A stretch of DNA of 64,000 nucleotides, from the NCBI RefSeq assembly GCF_022113815.1, contig NZ_SGOM01000008.1:62001-126000 (forward strand), written 5' to 3'. Origin of the DNA: Vibrio cincinnatiensis. GTDB lineage: Bacteria > Pseudomonadota > Gammaproteobacteria > Enterobacterales > Vibrionaceae. Under the pieces are notes generated by a model, which did not search any database, was not told the origin of the DNA, and was given only the letters and a program-made list of their open reading frames with translations. The translations under genes and the position numbers were made by a program. This document shows, one piece after another, positions 28,862 through 38,660 of this stretch (positions are counted from its first letter, which is position 1; the number at the start of each line of letters is the position of its first letter).

Positions 28862-30820
28862 ATGTCTAGACCTAATCTGACTCAAGTCTCTATTGCGGTG
28901 TCTTTAGGGATGTTGGTCTGTGCTCAAGTTAATGCTCAACAAGTTGTTAAAGCGGATGAAACCCTTGTCGTGACGGCCGCTGGATTTGAACAGAGTGTCC
29001 AAGATGCCCCTGCGAGTATTAGTGTGATCTCTCGTGAGGCGTTGGAATCTCGTTATTACCGAGATGTCACCGATGCTTTGCGTAGTGTTCCTGGTGTCGT
29101 GGTGACAGGAGGAGGTGATAAAACGGATATCAGCATCCGTGGTATGGGTTCTAATTATACGTTGATCCTTGTCGATGGTCGCCGTCAATCTTCTCGGCAA
29201 ACTCGACCGAATAGTGATGGTCCAGGTATTGAACAAGGGTGGTTGCCACCATTGCAATCGATAGAACGTATCGAAGTGATCCGTGGACCAATGTCCACCT
29301 TGTATGGCTCCGATGCCATTGGTGGGGTGATCAACATCATTACCCGAAAAGAGCAAAAAAGCTGGTCTGGTAATGTCCAGCTCAGTACTGTGATTCAAGA
29401 GGATCGCCAATCAGGGGATGAGCAGAGTGCGAACTTTTTTGTTACTGGCCCTTTAACTGAGGCTCTCTCATTACAGATTTATGGGCAAACGACCCAGCGT
29501 GATGAAGATAATATTGAGTATGGCTATGGTGATAAATCACTGCGAAATTTAACGTCAAAATTAAATTATCAGTTGAATGAGTTGCATACAGTTCAACTTG
29601 AAGCGGGAGTTTCAGCCCAAGATCGTACTAACCATGTGGGAAAATCCGCTCAGACAACAGGATGTCGAGGGGCGTGTACCGATAACGAAAATGAATATCG
29701 CCGAACCCATTTTGCCCTGGGTCATCAAGGTGATTGGGGCAAAGTTGGCTATTCAGATACTTACCTTCAGTACGAAGAAAATAAAAATAAAAGCCGTGAG
29801 ATGACGATTGAGAACACCGTGTTTAAAACTAGCTTGGTGGTTCCTATCGATAGCCATACCGCGACCCTGGGTTTAGAAGGTAGCCATGCAAAACTGGAAG
29901 ATTTTACCTCTAATTCGATTTCGGATCGTACCGAGATTTCTAATTCTCAATGGGCGGCATTTATTGAAGATGAATGGGCGTTACTCGAAAGCTTCTCTTT
30001 AACGTTTGGTGGTCGATTTGACTATGACCAACACTATGGTTCGCACTTTAGCCCTCGTGCCTATGGAGTGTGGAACATTGACCCGAGCTGGACCTTTAAA
30101 GGGGGCGTTTCCACTGGTTTTAGAGCGCCGCAGTTACGAGAAATTACAGCTAACTGGGGGCAGGTGAGTCGTGGTGGTAACATCTACGGCAACCCAGACC
30201 TTGAGCCAGAGAAATCCGTCAACAAAGAGCTGAGCTTACTGTATTTTTCCCCGTCTGGTGTACATGCTTCATTGACGGTATTTCATAATGACTTTAAAGA
30301 TAAAATTACCCGGGTTGCTTGCCCTAAAGACGTCTGTACGGATGGAGACAATGATTGGGGAAATGCTCCCACTTACCGAGTGAATGTGGATAAAGCTGAA
30401 ACTTACGGCTCTGAAGCGACATTAGAATTGCCTGTGACACAGAACATCGACTTTAAAGCCAGCTATACCTACACGCATTCAGAACAGAAATCGGGCGAGT
30501 TTAAAGGCAACCCATTACTACAATTGCCGAAGCATTTAGTGAGCGCAGATCTCTCATGGCAAGCGACTGAATTACTCAATAGCTGGGCTAAAGTGACCTA
30601 TCGTGGCAAGGAAATGAAGCCGGAAGGGGGAGCTTCAAATAGTGATCTGATTGCTCCTGATTACACCTTCGTTGACATGGGGGTTAGCTATTCACTCACA
30701 CCAACTGCCACCGTTAAAGCCGCGGTTTATAACCTGTTTGATAAAGATATTGGTTACGAAGAATACGGCTATGTGGAAGATGGTCGCCGTTATTGGCTAG
30801 GGCTGGATGTGGCTTTCTAA
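28862..30820 (+). CDS. irgA: TonB-dependent catecholate siderophore receptor IrgA
   Basis: Outer-membrane active transporter; V. cholerae IrgA takes up enterobactin and was first known as an iron-regulated virulence protein. The 652-aa product has a signal peptide (1-25, ending VNA), a TonB box (DETLVVTA, about 33-40), a plug domain (about 45-160, PASISVISREALESR, IERIEVIRGPMSTLYGSDAIGGVINIIT) and a 22-strand barrel to a C-terminal GLDVAF ending in Phe. Two Cys pairs occur in loops (CRGAC and CPKDVC). A Fur box precedes it and a terminator follows. Confidence 0.9.
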   Translation: MSRPNLTQVSIAVSLGMLVCAQVNAQQVVKADETLVVTAAGFEQSVQDAPASISVISREALESRYYRDVTDALRSVPGVVVTGGGDKTDISIRGMGSNYTLILVDGRRQSSRQTRPNSDGPGIEQGWLPPLQSIERIEVIRGPMSTLYGSDAIGGVINIITRKEQKSWSGNVQLSTVIQEDRQSGDEQSANFFVTGPLTEALSLQIYGQTTQRDEDNIEYGYGDKSLRNLTSKLNYQLNELHTVQLEAGVSAQDRTNHVGKSAQTTGCRGACTDNENEYRRTHFALGHQGDWGKVGYSDTYLQYEENKNKSREMTIENTVFKTSLVVPIDSHTATLGLEGSHAKLEDFTSNSISDRTEISNSQWAAFIEDEWALLESFSLTFGGRFDYDQHYGSHFSPRAYGVWNIDPSWTFKGGVSTGFRAPQLREITANWGQVSRGGNIYGNPDLEPEKSVNKELSLLYFSPSGVHASLTVFHNDFKDKITRVACPKDVCTDGDNDWGNAPTYRVNVDKAETYGSEATLELPVTQNIDFKASYTYTHSEQKSGEFKGNPLLQLPKHLVSADLSWQATELLNSWAKVTYRGKEMKPEGGASNSDLIAPDYTFVDMGVSYSLTPTATVKAAVYNLFDKDIGYEEYGYVEDGRRYWLGLDVAF

Positions 30821-30839
30821 AACAACCTGCTGATGGTGA

Positions 30840-30871
30840 AAAACCCTTGTGTGAGTGCAAGGGTTTTCTTT
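30840..30871 (+). terminator. Terminator after irgA
   Basis: Perfect stem AAAACCCTTG (30840-30849) / CAAGGGTTTT (30858-30867), then CTTTT. Confidence 0.88.
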
Positions 30872-30907
30872 TCCCATGAGCTAAAATGAAGAAAGATGAG
30901 AATATTG

Positions 30908-30921
30908 GATGAATCGTTGAG
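30908..30921 (+). promoter_or_regulatory. Possible Cra (FruR) half-palindrome upstream of epd
   Basis: GATGAATCGTTGAG fits the Cra consensus RSTGAAWCSNTWHN with two mismatches. E. coli epd-pgk-fba is a Cra target and Vibrio has Cra, but the match is weak. Confidence 0.25.
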
Positions 30922-30966
30922 TATTAATCGTTAACATCAAGCCATGAACGAATAGGACCTTCTCTC

Positions 30967-31992
30967 ATGTTAAAAGTGGCGATCAATGGATTTGGGCGGA
31001 TTGGCCGTAATGTATTACGGGCCGTCTACGAAAGTGGTAAAAATCAGCAGATAAAAGTGGTCGCGGTCAATGAACTGGCGAAGCCAGAAGCGATGGCCCA
31101 TTTGCTGCAGTATGACAGCACTCATGGACGATTTGCTAAAAAAGTTTCTCACGACCAAGAACACATCCATATTCACCATGAAAACGGGGAAGTTGACCGA
31201 ATTCGGATTTTGCATTTACAAGAGATCCCATTGCTTCCTTGGCGAGATCTTAACGTTGATATTGTCCTTGATTGTACAGGAGTGTTTGGCTCGAAAGCCG
31301 ATGGATTACAACATCGAGAAGCGGGTGCTAAAAAAGTACTTTTCTCTCACCCCGGCGCCGCCGATCTCGATAACACCATTATTTATGGAGTCAATCACGA
31401 AACTCTAACAGCAAAACAGCGGATAGTTTCGAATGGCTCTTGTACCACGAACTGTATTGTTCCAATTATCAAAGTTTTGGATGATGCCTTTGGCATTGAT
31501 TCAGGAACGATTACCACCATTCACTCTTCAATGAACGATCAACAAGTCATTGATGCTTATCATAGCGATCTTCGTCGAACTCGAGCTGCCAGTCAGTCCA
31601 TTATTCCTGTTGATACTAAGTTGCATAAAGGGATTGAAAGAATATTTCCGAAATTTTCTAACAAATTTGAGGCTATTTCCGTCAGGGTTCCGACCGTGAA
31701 TGTGACCGCGATGGATTTAAGCGTCACATTGAATACAAATGTGAAAGTTAATGACGTAAATCAAACCATTATTCACGCATCTCGGTGTACATTAGACGGC
31801 ATTGTTGACTATACTGAAGCACCGCTGGTTTCCATCGATTTCAACCATGATCCTCACAGTGCGATTGTGGATGGCAGCCAAACGCGAGTAAGCAATGGGC
31901 AACTAGTTAAAATGCTTGTCTGGTGCGATAACGAATGGGGATTTGCTAACCGTATGTTGGATACCGCGTTGGCGATGCAGGCCGCAAAATAA
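30967..31992 (+). CDS. epd: D-erythrose-4-phosphate dehydrogenase
   Basis: GAPDH-family enzyme oxidising erythrose 4-phosphate to 4-phosphoerythronate, the first step of DXP-dependent PLP synthesis (pathway shared with pdxA). The 341-aa product has the NAD motif [20 protein letters not shown], catalytic Cys in [13 protein letters not shown] and the Epd-specific [13 protein letters not shown], where true GAPDH reads ...HAYTGDQ. Position before pgk and fba is the conserved epd-pgk-fba arrangement, which strengthens the call over GapA. Confidence 0.93.
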   Translation: MLKVAINGFGRIGRNVLRAVYESGKNQQIKVVAVNELAKPEAMAHLLQYDSTHGRFAKKVSHDQEHIHIHHENGEVDRIRILHLQEIPLLPWRDLNVDIVLDCTGVFGSKADGLQHREAGAKKVLFSHPGAADLDNTIIYGVNHETLTAKQRIVSNGSCTTNCIVPIIKVLDDAFGIDSGTITTIHSSMNDQQVIDAYHSDLRRTRAASQSIIPVDTKLHKGIERIFPKFSNKFEAISVRVPTVNVTAMDLSVTLNTNVKVNDVNQTIIHASRCTLDGIVDYTEAPLVSIDFNHDPHSAIVDGSQTRVSNGQLVKMLVWCDNEWGFANRMLDTALAMQAAK

Positions 31993-32145
31993 CGGCTTAA
32001 ATGTTCAGGGATATTTTTATTTTCCGCATTGAAATAAATAAATCTCTCCCCCATATCAGTAAGCAGCTTGAGAATTTACAGGCTCGGCAGGATCGCCGAG
32101 TTGATGAAAAACTTCAATTTCTTTAAATATTTGAGAGGACAAACC

Positions 32146-33309
32146 ATGTCTGTAATCAAGATGACTGACCTGGATTTAGCAGGTAAACGTGTATTTATCC
32201 GTGCTGATCTAAACGTGCCAGTAAAAGAGGGTAAAGTGACCTCTGATGCTCGTATCCTTGCATCACTACCAACCATCAAGCACTGTTTAGCAGCGGGCGC
32301 AAAAGTAATGGTGACTTCTCACCTAGGCCGCCCAACTGAAGGTGAATACGCAGAAGAGTTCTCTCTACAGCCAGTTGTTAACTACCTAAACGACGCTCTT
32401 GATTGCGACGTGAAATTAGCTAAAGATTACCTTGATGGTATCGAGCTCAATGCTGGTGAATTGGTGGTTCTAGAAAACGTTCGCTTTAACAAAGGCGAGA
32501 AGAAAAACGAAGAAGAATTGTCTAAGAAATACGCAGCGCTGTGCGACGTATTTGTGATGGATGCATTTGGTACGGCTCACCGTGCACAAGCTTCAACTCA
32601 CGGTGTGGGTATGTTTGCTCCTATCGCTTGTGCTGGCCCTCTTTTGGCTAACGAACTTGAAGCACTAGGCAAAGCGATGGATAAACCAGCTCGCCCAATG
32701 GTTGCTATCGTTGGTGGTTCTAAAGTATCAACAAAACTGACTGTACTTGAGTCATTATCTAAAATTGCTGACCAACTTGTGGTGGGTGGTGGTATCGCCA
32801 ACACCTTTATCGCTGCTGCTGGCCATAATGTGGGTAAATCACTTTATGAAGCAGACTTAGTTGAAACGGCTAAAAAACTGATGGAAGAGTGTGCAATTCC
32901 TGTCGCTACTGACGTAGCTTGTGCCAAAGCATTCGACGAAAACGCAGAAGCAGAAATCAAACACGTTTCTGAAGTTCAAGACGACGATATGATCTTCGAC
33001 CTTGGCCCTGATTCAACAGCACAACTGGCTGAAATTCTTAAAAACGCAAAAACCATTCTATGGAATGGTCCTGTTGGCGTATTTGAATTCAAAAACTTCG
33101 AAGCAGGTACTCGCGGTATTTCTGAAGCGATTGCAGCTTCTGAAGGTTTCTCTGTTGCAGGTGGTGGTGATACACTGGCGGCAATCGATAAGTTTGGTAT
33201 TAAAGCCGATGTCTCTTACATCTCAACAGGTGGCGGTGCCTTCCTTGAGTTTGTTGAAGGTAAAGTATTACCAGCAGTAGAAATGCTTGAAGCTCGCGCG
33301 AAAGCATAA
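32146..33309 (+). CDS. pgk: Phosphoglycerate kinase
   Basis: Glycolytic kinase making ATP from 1,3-bisphosphoglycerate. From ATG 32146 the product is 387 aa, as in E. coli. It begins [25 protein letters not shown] (split here only by convention), has [47 protein letters not shown] and a C-terminal GGGDTLAAI and [14 protein letters not shown] 26-residue upstream in-frame extension was rejected since GAGAGGAC precedes 32146. It is rich in optimal codons, typical of highly expressed genes, unlike the flanking accessory genes. Followed by its own terminator before fba. Confidence 0.97.
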   Translation: MSVIKMTDLDLAGKRVFIRADLNVPVKEGKVTSDARILASLPTIKHCLAAGAKVMVTSHLGRPTEGEYAEEFSLQPVVNYLNDALDCDVKLAKDYLDGIELNAGELVVLENVRFNKGEKKNEEELSKKYAALCDVFVMDAFGTAHRAQASTHGVGMFAPIACAGPLLANELEALGKAMDKPARPMVAIVGGSKVSTKLTVLESLSKIADQLVVGGGIANTFIAAAGHNVGKSLYEADLVETAKKLMEECAIPVATDVACAKAFDENAEAEIKHVSEVQDDDMIFDLGPDSTAQLAEILKNAKTILWNGPVGVFEFKNFEAGTRGISEAIAASEGFSVAGGGDTLAAIDKFGIKADVSYISTGGGAFLEFVEGKVLPAVEMLEARAKA

Positions 33310-33321
33310 CCATTGAATAAC

Positions 33322-33350
33322 AAGCGGGAGCAATCTCCCGCTTTGTTGTT
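33322..33350 (+). terminator. Hairpin terminator/attenuator between pgk and fba
   Basis: Perfect stem AAGCGGGAG (33322-33330) / CTCCCGCTT (33335-33343), loop CAAT, then TGTTGTTT. It implies fba also has its own promoter. Confidence 0.75.
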
Positions 33351-33395
33351 TGCTGCACAGCCGGTTTTTATCTGTTAGAATGACGCCAGTTGTGA

Positions 33396-33407
33396 GCAAA
33401 CGTTTGC
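33396..33407. promoter_or_regulatory. Perfect PurR-like palindrome upstream of fba
   Basis: GCAAACGTTTGC, a perfect 12-bp palindrome matching the PurR core, 57 bp upstream of the fba ATG. The same core precedes tkt. Regulator inferred (LacI family). Confidence 0.5.
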
Positions 33408-33463
33408 AAGAATTTAAACTTACCGTTTTTATTTTTAAAACGACAGAAAATAGGATCAAATCC

Positions 33464-34540
33464 ATGTCTAAGATCTTCGATTTCGTAAAACCTGGTGTTA
33501 TCTCTGGTGATGACGTACAAAAAGTCTTTCAAGTAGCTAAAGATAACAACTTCGCTCTTCCTGCAGTTAACTGTGTTAACACAGATTCTGTTAACGCCGT
33601 ATTAGAAGCGGCTGCGAAAGTTAAAGCTCCAGTTATCGTTCAGTTCTCTAACGGTGGTGCGGCTTTCTTCGCAGGTAAAGGCGTTAAACTAGAAGGTCAA
33701 GGTGCACAAATTCTTGGTGCTGTTGCCGGTGCAAAATATGTACACGCAGTTGCTGAAACTTATGGTGTGCCAGTGATTCTACACACTGACCACGCGGCGA
33801 AGAAACTACTACCTTGGATCGACGGACTACTTGACGCTGGCGAAAAATTCTTCGCTGAAACAGGTAAACCTCTTTTCTCTTCTCATATGCTAGATCTTTC
33901 TGAAGAAACGCTAGAAGAGAACGTTGAAACTTGTGCGAAATACCTAGAGCGCATGGCGAAAATGGGTATGACTATCGAAATCGAACTAGGTTGTACTGGT
34001 GGCGAAGAAGATGGCGTTGATAACTCAGATATGGATTCTTCTGAGCTATACACTTCTCCTGAAGACGTTGCTTACGCTTATGAAAAACTCAATGCCGTTA
34101 GCCACCGTTTCACTATCGCGGCTTCTTTCGGTAACGTACACGGTGTTTACCAAGCGGGTAACGTTGTACTTACTCCAACTATTCTGCGTGATTCTCAAGC
34201 GTATGTTTCTGAGAAATTTGGCCTTCCAGCAAACTCTCTAAACTTCGTATTCCACGGTGGTTCAGGTTCTTCTGAAGCTGAAATCAAAGAGTCAATCAGC
34301 TACGGTGTTATCAAAATGAACATCGATACTGATACTCAGTGGGCAACTTGGGATGGCATTCGTAAATACGAAGCAGAAAACCACGATTACCTACAAGGTC
34401 AAATCGGTAACCCAACTGGCGAATCTGCACCAAACAAAAAATACTACGATCCACGTGTATGGCTACGTGCCGGACAAACATCGATGGTCGCTCGTCTAGA
34501 AAAAGCATTTGCAGATCTTAACGCAATCGACGTTCTATAA
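33464..34540 (+). CDS. fba: Class II fructose-bisphosphate aldolase
   Basis: Zinc-dependent aldolase of glycolysis and gluconeogenesis. From ATG 33464 the product is 358 aa (E. coli FbaA 359). It contains PAVNCVNTDSVNAVLEAA, VILHTDHAAKKLLPW with the zinc His and catalytic Asp, EIELGCTGGEEDGVD, and the VFHGGSGSS phosphate loop. An in-frame start 38 codons upstream lacks homology and lies across the PurR-like site; AGGA precedes 33464. Codon use is strongly biased as for a very highly expressed gene. Confidence 0.97.
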   Translation: MSKIFDFVKPGVISGDDVQKVFQVAKDNNFALPAVNCVNTDSVNAVLEAAAKVKAPVIVQFSNGGAAFFAGKGVKLEGQGAQILGAVAGAKYVHAVAETYGVPVILHTDHAAKKLLPWIDGLLDAGEKFFAETGKPLFSSHMLDLSEETLEENVETCAKYLERMAKMGMTIEIELGCTGGEEDGVDNSDMDSSELYTSPEDVAYAYEKLNAVSHRFTIAASFGNVHGVYQAGNVVLTPTILRDSQAYVSEKFGLPANSLNFVFHGGSGSSEAEIKESISYGVIKMNIDTDTQWATWDGIRKYEAENHDYLQGQIGNPTGESAPNKKYYDPRVWLRAGQTSMVARLEKAFADLNAIDVL

Positions 34541-34570
34541 TCATCGACGTTTTGCTCTGTTAGCTACTGT

Positions 34571-34598
34571 AACCCGCTCTTTATAGAGCGGGTTTTTT
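34571..34598 (+). terminator. Terminator after fba
   Basis: Perfect stem AACCCGCTCT (34571-34580) / AGAGCGGGTT (34585-34594), loop TTAT, followed by TTTT. Confidence 0.9.
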
Positions 34599-34968
34599 AT
34601 GTTCTTAAGTTAAATATTATAGCTTTCATGCACATGTCATTCTTATCAAATAAGATTTTTTATCACAAGTACTGGCAGACTCAGCCATAATTGCATACGC
34701 TGATAAAGTTTCTTGCCAAGTTCCCTCCTTTTTACTAAAAACTGACTTTGTAAAAAGGGTTGCTTGCGATAAATTGCCAAAAAGGTGACGTCAAAAGTAA
34801 TATTTTGAAATATACTGATTGGTCAGTCGGTTAGGTGCTTGAGCCTGCTGAAAGTACCCCTGTGAATATCAGCACTAAGAGGAAATTATCCTTTCGGGTG
34901 GTTGGTCATTTAAGGGGTAAGATGACTTAAGTATCAATATTTAATGATGATTGTAGAGGATACGCAAT
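34599..34968. other. Non-coding gap between fba and mscS
   Basis: No gene or RNA family recognised. It contains an inverted repeat ACTGA-TTGG-TCAGT at 34814-34827, of the kind bound by TetR-type dimers, and a G/C-richer stretch at about 34830-34925 that could form leader structure ahead of mscS. Promoters could not be assigned with confidence. Confidence 0.4.
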
Positions 34969-35832
34969 ATGGCTAGTGAATCGATGGGTGTGGAAGCACC
35001 AGTCGCGGCAGGTTTAAATCAGGTCAATGCTTGGTTAGTCAATAATTCTGAACTATTGTTCCAGTATGGGGTAAATATCATTTCTGCGATTCTTATCCTC
35101 TTTATTGGTAATATCGTCGTCAAAATGATTGCTGGAAGTGTGAGTAAAGTACTTAAGAAAAAAGAGATGGATAAAGCGGTTATCGATTTTATTCATGCCT
35201 TAGTACGTTACACATTATTTATTGTGGTTCTGATTGCAGCGCTTGGTCGCGTTGGCGTACAAACAGCTTCAGTGGTTGCGATTATCGGTGCGGCTGGTTT
35301 AGCGGTTGGTTTGGCGTTGCAAGGCTCTTTATCTAATTTTGCGGCTGGTGTGTTGATTGTGGCTTTCCGTCCATTTAAATCGGGTGATTATGTTGAAATG
35401 GCTGGAACGGCTGGGTCTGTTGACTCAATCCAAGTTTTCCAAACCATCTTAAAAACACCTGATAACAAAATGGTGGTATTACCTAACTCTGCGGTGATTG
35501 GTGGTGCCATTATCAACTATTCGCGTCATGATACTCGCCGTATAGATTTACTGATTGGGGTTTCTTATAAAGCCGATCTTAATAAAACGAAGCAAGTGCT
35601 TCGTGAAGTTGTTGAACGTGATACTCGTGTACTTAAAGAGCCAGGTGTGACGGTAGAGGTGCATCAATTAGCGGATTCTTCGATTAATTTTGTGGTACGC
35701 CCTTGGGTGAAAAGCACCGATTATTGGCCAGTTTATTGGGAATTGCTGCACAAAATTAAAGAAGGACTGGACGAGAATGGCATCGAAATTCCATTCCCTC
35801 AAATGGATGTTCATTTAAACAAATTGAACTGA
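34969..35832 (+). CDS. mscS: Small-conductance mechanosensitive channel MscS
   Basis: Heptameric inner-membrane channel opened by membrane tension to release solutes on hypo-osmotic shock. The 287-aa product has three TM helices (about 25-50, 68-90, 95-125); the pore helix carries the Gly/Ala pattern VGLALQGSLSNFAAGVLIV and is followed by the RPFKSGDYVE beta domain and a C-terminal alpha-beta domain. Length matches E. coli MscS (286). It lies downstream of fba as in E. coli. Confidence 0.96.
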   Translation: MASESMGVEAPVAAGLNQVNAWLVNNSELLFQYGVNIISAILILFIGNIVVKMIAGSVSKVLKKKEMDKAVIDFIHALVRYTLFIVVLIAALGRVGVQTASVVAIIGAAGLAVGLALQGSLSNFAAGVLIVAFRPFKSGDYVEMAGTAGSVDSIQVFQTILKTPDNKMVVLPNSAVIGGAIINYSRHDTRRIDLLIGVSYKADLNKTKQVLREVVERDTRVLKEPGVTVEVHQLADSSINFVVRPWVKSTDYWPVYWELLHKIKEGLDENGIEIPFPQMDVHLNKLN

Positions 35833-35850
35833 TTCCAGTCAGCATGACAG

Positions 35851-35886
35851 AAAAAATAACGAAGGCTCGCCTTCGTTATTTTTTTA
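35851..35886. terminator. Bidirectional terminator between mscS and argO
   Basis: Perfect long stem AAAAAATAACGAAGG (35851-35865) / CCTTCGTTATTTTTT (35870-35884), loop CTCG; T runs on both strands serve the convergent mscS and argO. Confidence 0.88.
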
Positions 35887-35928
35887 GGTTTATATCCCCC
35901 TACACATCCGAGTTATGACGCAATGGCG

Positions 35929-36561
35929 TTAATAAAACATTTGGTAAAGGCCTTTCACCAATAAAGCAGCGATGATAAACATCATGATCGCAATCACGAC
36001 ATCAATGGTTTGTTTTACTTTAGGGCGCGTTAAAATGGGAGAAAGCTTTGCTGCCCCCAATGAAAGGGTATAAAACCATACAAAAGAGGCCAGAATTGTC
36101 CCTAACGCAAAAGCAAAACGTTCATTACCCGCAAATTGTCCACCGATTGAACCCAGTATGACGACCGTATCTAAATACAGATGAGGATTGAGCACCGTGA
36201 CGGCTAAAGCCCCTAATATTACCGCTCGCCGAGATCGATTGAGCATACCTTGTTCTGATGGCTGAGACGGTGTATTCAGTTGCCACGCACTTTTGAGCGA
36301 TAAGTAGCCATAGAAAGAGAGAAAAGCAATTCCACCGAGTGTCACCAATAGGAGTAATGTGTCATTTTGTGAGATAAAAGCGCCCCCACCAAAAATCCCA
36401 AGAGAGATAAATAACATATCCAATAAGCTACAGACTGTTGCTGTTGTCAGGTGATGATTCCGCCTCATACCTTGGTTTAACACGTAGGCATTTTGTGCTC
36501 CTATCGGGATAATCATCGTTGCCCCTAAACTAAATCCCTGTAATACAACCCATAAACTCAC
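35929..36561 (-). CDS. argO: L-arginine exporter ArgO (LysE family)
   Basis: Inner-membrane exporter that removes excess arginine (and the toxic analogue canavanine), activated by ArgP. About 210 aa with six hydrophobic segments, the family start FSLGATMIIPIGAQNAYVLNQG and R-R-N-H-H loop. I prefer GTG 36561 because GGAG lies 7 bp before it; an ATG at 36582 (seven codons earlier) has no ribosome site. Divergent from argP, the same arrangement as E. coli argO/argP. Confidence 0.9.
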   Translation of the reverse strand: MSLWVVLQGFSLGATMIIPIGAQNAYVLNQGMRRNHHLTTATVCSLLDMLFISLGIFGGGAFISQNDTLLLLVTLGGIAFLSFYGYLSLKSAWQLNTPSQPSEQGMLNRSRRAVILGALAVTVLNPHLYLDTVVILGSIGGQFAGNERFAFALGTILASFVWFYTLSLGAAKLSPILTRPKVKQTIDVVIAIMMFIIAALLVKGLYQMFY

Positions 36562-36676
36562 ACTATTTCTCCAATTCCCCATGCGTTAATGCAAAAGAAG
36601 ATAACGAGATTTATTTGATAAGTGTAATTAATGATTTTAATATCTCATTAGTTTTACTAATTATAGAGAGGGAAGG

Positions 36677-37573
36677 ATGCGGGGGCTTGATTACCGGTGG
36701 GTTGCGGCATTAGATATTGTTCTTCACCAAGGAAGCTTTGAGCGAGCAGCTCAAACATTGTGTATTTCGCAATCAGCGGTTTCTCAGCGTATTAAACAAT
36801 TGGAGCGTTTTCTTGCTCAACCTGTACTGGTTCGTAGCATTCCTCCGAAACCAACTCCCATCGGGAAAAAGATATTAGGGCTGTATCGCCGAGTTCAGTT
36901 GCTTGAGCAAGAAGCGATGCCTGAACTTCGAAATGATCCTGCGGTTCGCCCCGTAACCCTATCGATTGCGACCAATGCTGATAGTTTAGCGACTTGGCTA
37001 CTTCCCGCTCTACAGCCATTGATGGAAAAAGAACATGTGGCGTTTCATTTCGCCATTTTGGATGAGTCTCGCTCAATTGAGAAAATGAAAAATGGTGAAG
37101 TTCTTGGTGCCATCAGTCTTGCGGATAAACCATTGGCTGGGTGTGATAGTGAATTTTTAGGTAAGATGGAGTACCTATGCGTTGCCAGCCCTGCCTTTGT
37201 TGAGCGTTATTTTCAGCAAGGTGTGAACGCTAATACGTTGATCAAGGCACCTTCTGTTTCTTTTGATATCCAAGATGATCAGCATACTCGATTCTTAAAA
37301 GAACACTTTTCTTGTCAACTTGACCCCATGATTAACCATAAAGTTGGAAGCTCGGAAGCGTTTGTTGCACTTGCTAAATCAGGTTTAGCGTACTGTTTAA
37401 TCCCTCGTATCCAAATTGCCGAAGAATTACTTTCAGGGGCGTTGATGAATGTCACTCCGGGGCTGGCGGTAACCAATAACATGTATTGGCATCATTGGCC
37501 TTTAGAAACAGGTGTGCTGAAACGGCTATCGACTGACATTGTTCGCTATGCTCGATCGGTTTTACCTCAGTAA
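36677..37573 (+). CDS. argP: LysR-type regulator ArgP (IciA)
   Basis: Amino-acid-responsive regulator; with arginine it activates argO, with lysine it locks RNA polymerase at that promoter. The 298-aa product opens [20 protein letters not shown], then [23 protein letters not shown] (winged helix) and the ArgP-type [17 protein letters not shown] strong AGAGAGGGA ribosome site precedes ATG. The 115-bp AT-rich divergent region is the expected ArgP binding site. Confidence 0.94.
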   Translation: MRGLDYRWVAALDIVLHQGSFERAAQTLCISQSAVSQRIKQLERFLAQPVLVRSIPPKPTPIGKKILGLYRRVQLLEQEAMPELRNDPAVRPVTLSIATNADSLATWLLPALQPLMEKEHVAFHFAILDESRSIEKMKNGEVLGAISLADKPLAGCDSEFLGKMEYLCVASPAFVERYFQQGVNANTLIKAPSVSFDIQDDQHTRFLKEHFSCQLDPMINHKVGSSEAFVALAKSGLAYCLIPRIQIAEELLSGALMNVTPGLAVTNNMYWHHWPLETGVLKRLSTDIVRYARSVLPQ

Positions 37574-37755
37574 TGTCGGTTTATGAATAGCGAGAAAGTG
37601 AGTGTAAAGTTGTGTCAACTTGCAGATAACTCACAGAGAATTTACATCCCCCTCGCTAGGATCAGGCAATATCAAAATCTGCCTAGCCAAAGTGACAGAG
37701 AGTGAGAGTCAGACTAGGCTGGAAGAACATCATTTATCTAAATAAGGTGAGTTAT

Positions 37756-38454
37756 ATGAAATGGTTCCCTCAGTTTGCTATTGCTTTGTGTAGCTTTACC
37801 GCTGTAAGCGCTCAGGCTCAACAGTTTAATTTCCCCCATATTGCAACCTCTGGCTATGGAGAGGTGACGGCAGTACCAGATCGTGCCCAATTCTCAGTCA
37901 AAGTCGTTGAAACGAATATGAATGCTGAGCAAGCCAAAGCGACAGTTGATAACGTTGTGGCTGAATTTACCTCACAATTGAAGCAATCAGGGGTTGAGGC
38001 TCAAGATATTTCTAGCTCTAACCTCTATTTAACACCGCAATACCATTACCCTAAATCGGGTCAGCCAGAGTTGGTTGGCTACCGCGCTCAACGCAGTATC
38101 ACTGTAGAAGTGGCGAAGGTGAGCCAGCTTAATCAATACTTAGATTTAGCCTTGGCACAAGGTATTAATCAAGTTGATAACGTACAGTTGAAAGTCAGTG
38201 AACAAGAAAAATACCAAGCACAAGCAAGAATGGCCGCCATCACGGACGCAAAGAAAAAAGCGGAATCTCTAGCCTCGGGTTTTAAAGCTAAGCTTGGTAG
38301 TGTATGGCGGATTGAATATAACTCAATGACGCCTCAACCCGTGTTAATGCGTAGTGCAAATATGAGTGAAAAAGCGTTAGTGAATGATACGTATCAAGAC
38401 TCTACGTTGGTCATTCGAGATCGAGTCGATGTTATCTACAAATTAGCCCCTTAA
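37756..38454 (+). CDS. SIMPL-domain periplasmic protein (YggE/oxidative-stress defence type)
   Basis: DUF541/SIMPL family; E. coli YggE, also near argP/argO, reduces oxidative stress by an unknown mechanism. From ATG 37756 the 232-aa product has a signal peptide (1-21, ending AQA), then ATSGYGEVTAVPDRAQFSVKVV, the Y-x-L-x-P-Q-Y segment and a C-terminal VIRDRVDVIYKLAP. An in-frame start at 37702 would bury the signal peptide and was rejected; AAGGTGA precedes 37756. Monocistronic with a strong terminator. Confidence 0.88.
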   Translation: MKWFPQFAIALCSFTAVSAQAQQFNFPHIATSGYGEVTAVPDRAQFSVKVVETNMNAEQAKATVDNVVAEFTSQLKQSGVEAQDISSSNLYLTPQYHYPKSGQPELVGYRAQRSITVEVAKVSQLNQYLDLALAQGINQVDNVQLKVSEQEKYQAQARMAAITDAKKKAESLASGFKAKLGSVWRIEYNSMTPQPVLMRSANMSEKALVNDTYQDSTLVIRDRVDVIYKLAP

Positions 38455-38500
38455 CCGTGGCGGTAAGTTTGTCGCCTAACGGCATAAGCTCGCTCCCGCT

Positions 38501-38534
38501 AAAAAGAAGGTCCTTGTTAAGGACCTTCTTTTTT
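38501..38534 (+). terminator. Terminator after the SIMPL gene
   Basis: Perfect stem AAAAAGAAGGTCC (38501-38513) / GGACCTTCTTTTT (38521-38533), loop TTGTTAA. Confidence 0.88.
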
Positions 38535-38660
38535 ATAGAAGAGAAAGATAGTTTTATTTCAAATAATTTAGCGTGATGAACTGGCAGTTTTATATTCAGT
38601 AAAAAACAAATGCTGTTATAATGCTCGCTTTAATGTGGCTATTTATGTTTGAACAGGGTT

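Noticed and set aside
28904..29410. 168-codon minus-strand frame inside irgA
   Set aside because: Antisense shadow of a clear TonB-dependent receptor; His/Thr-rich composition follows from the sense codons.
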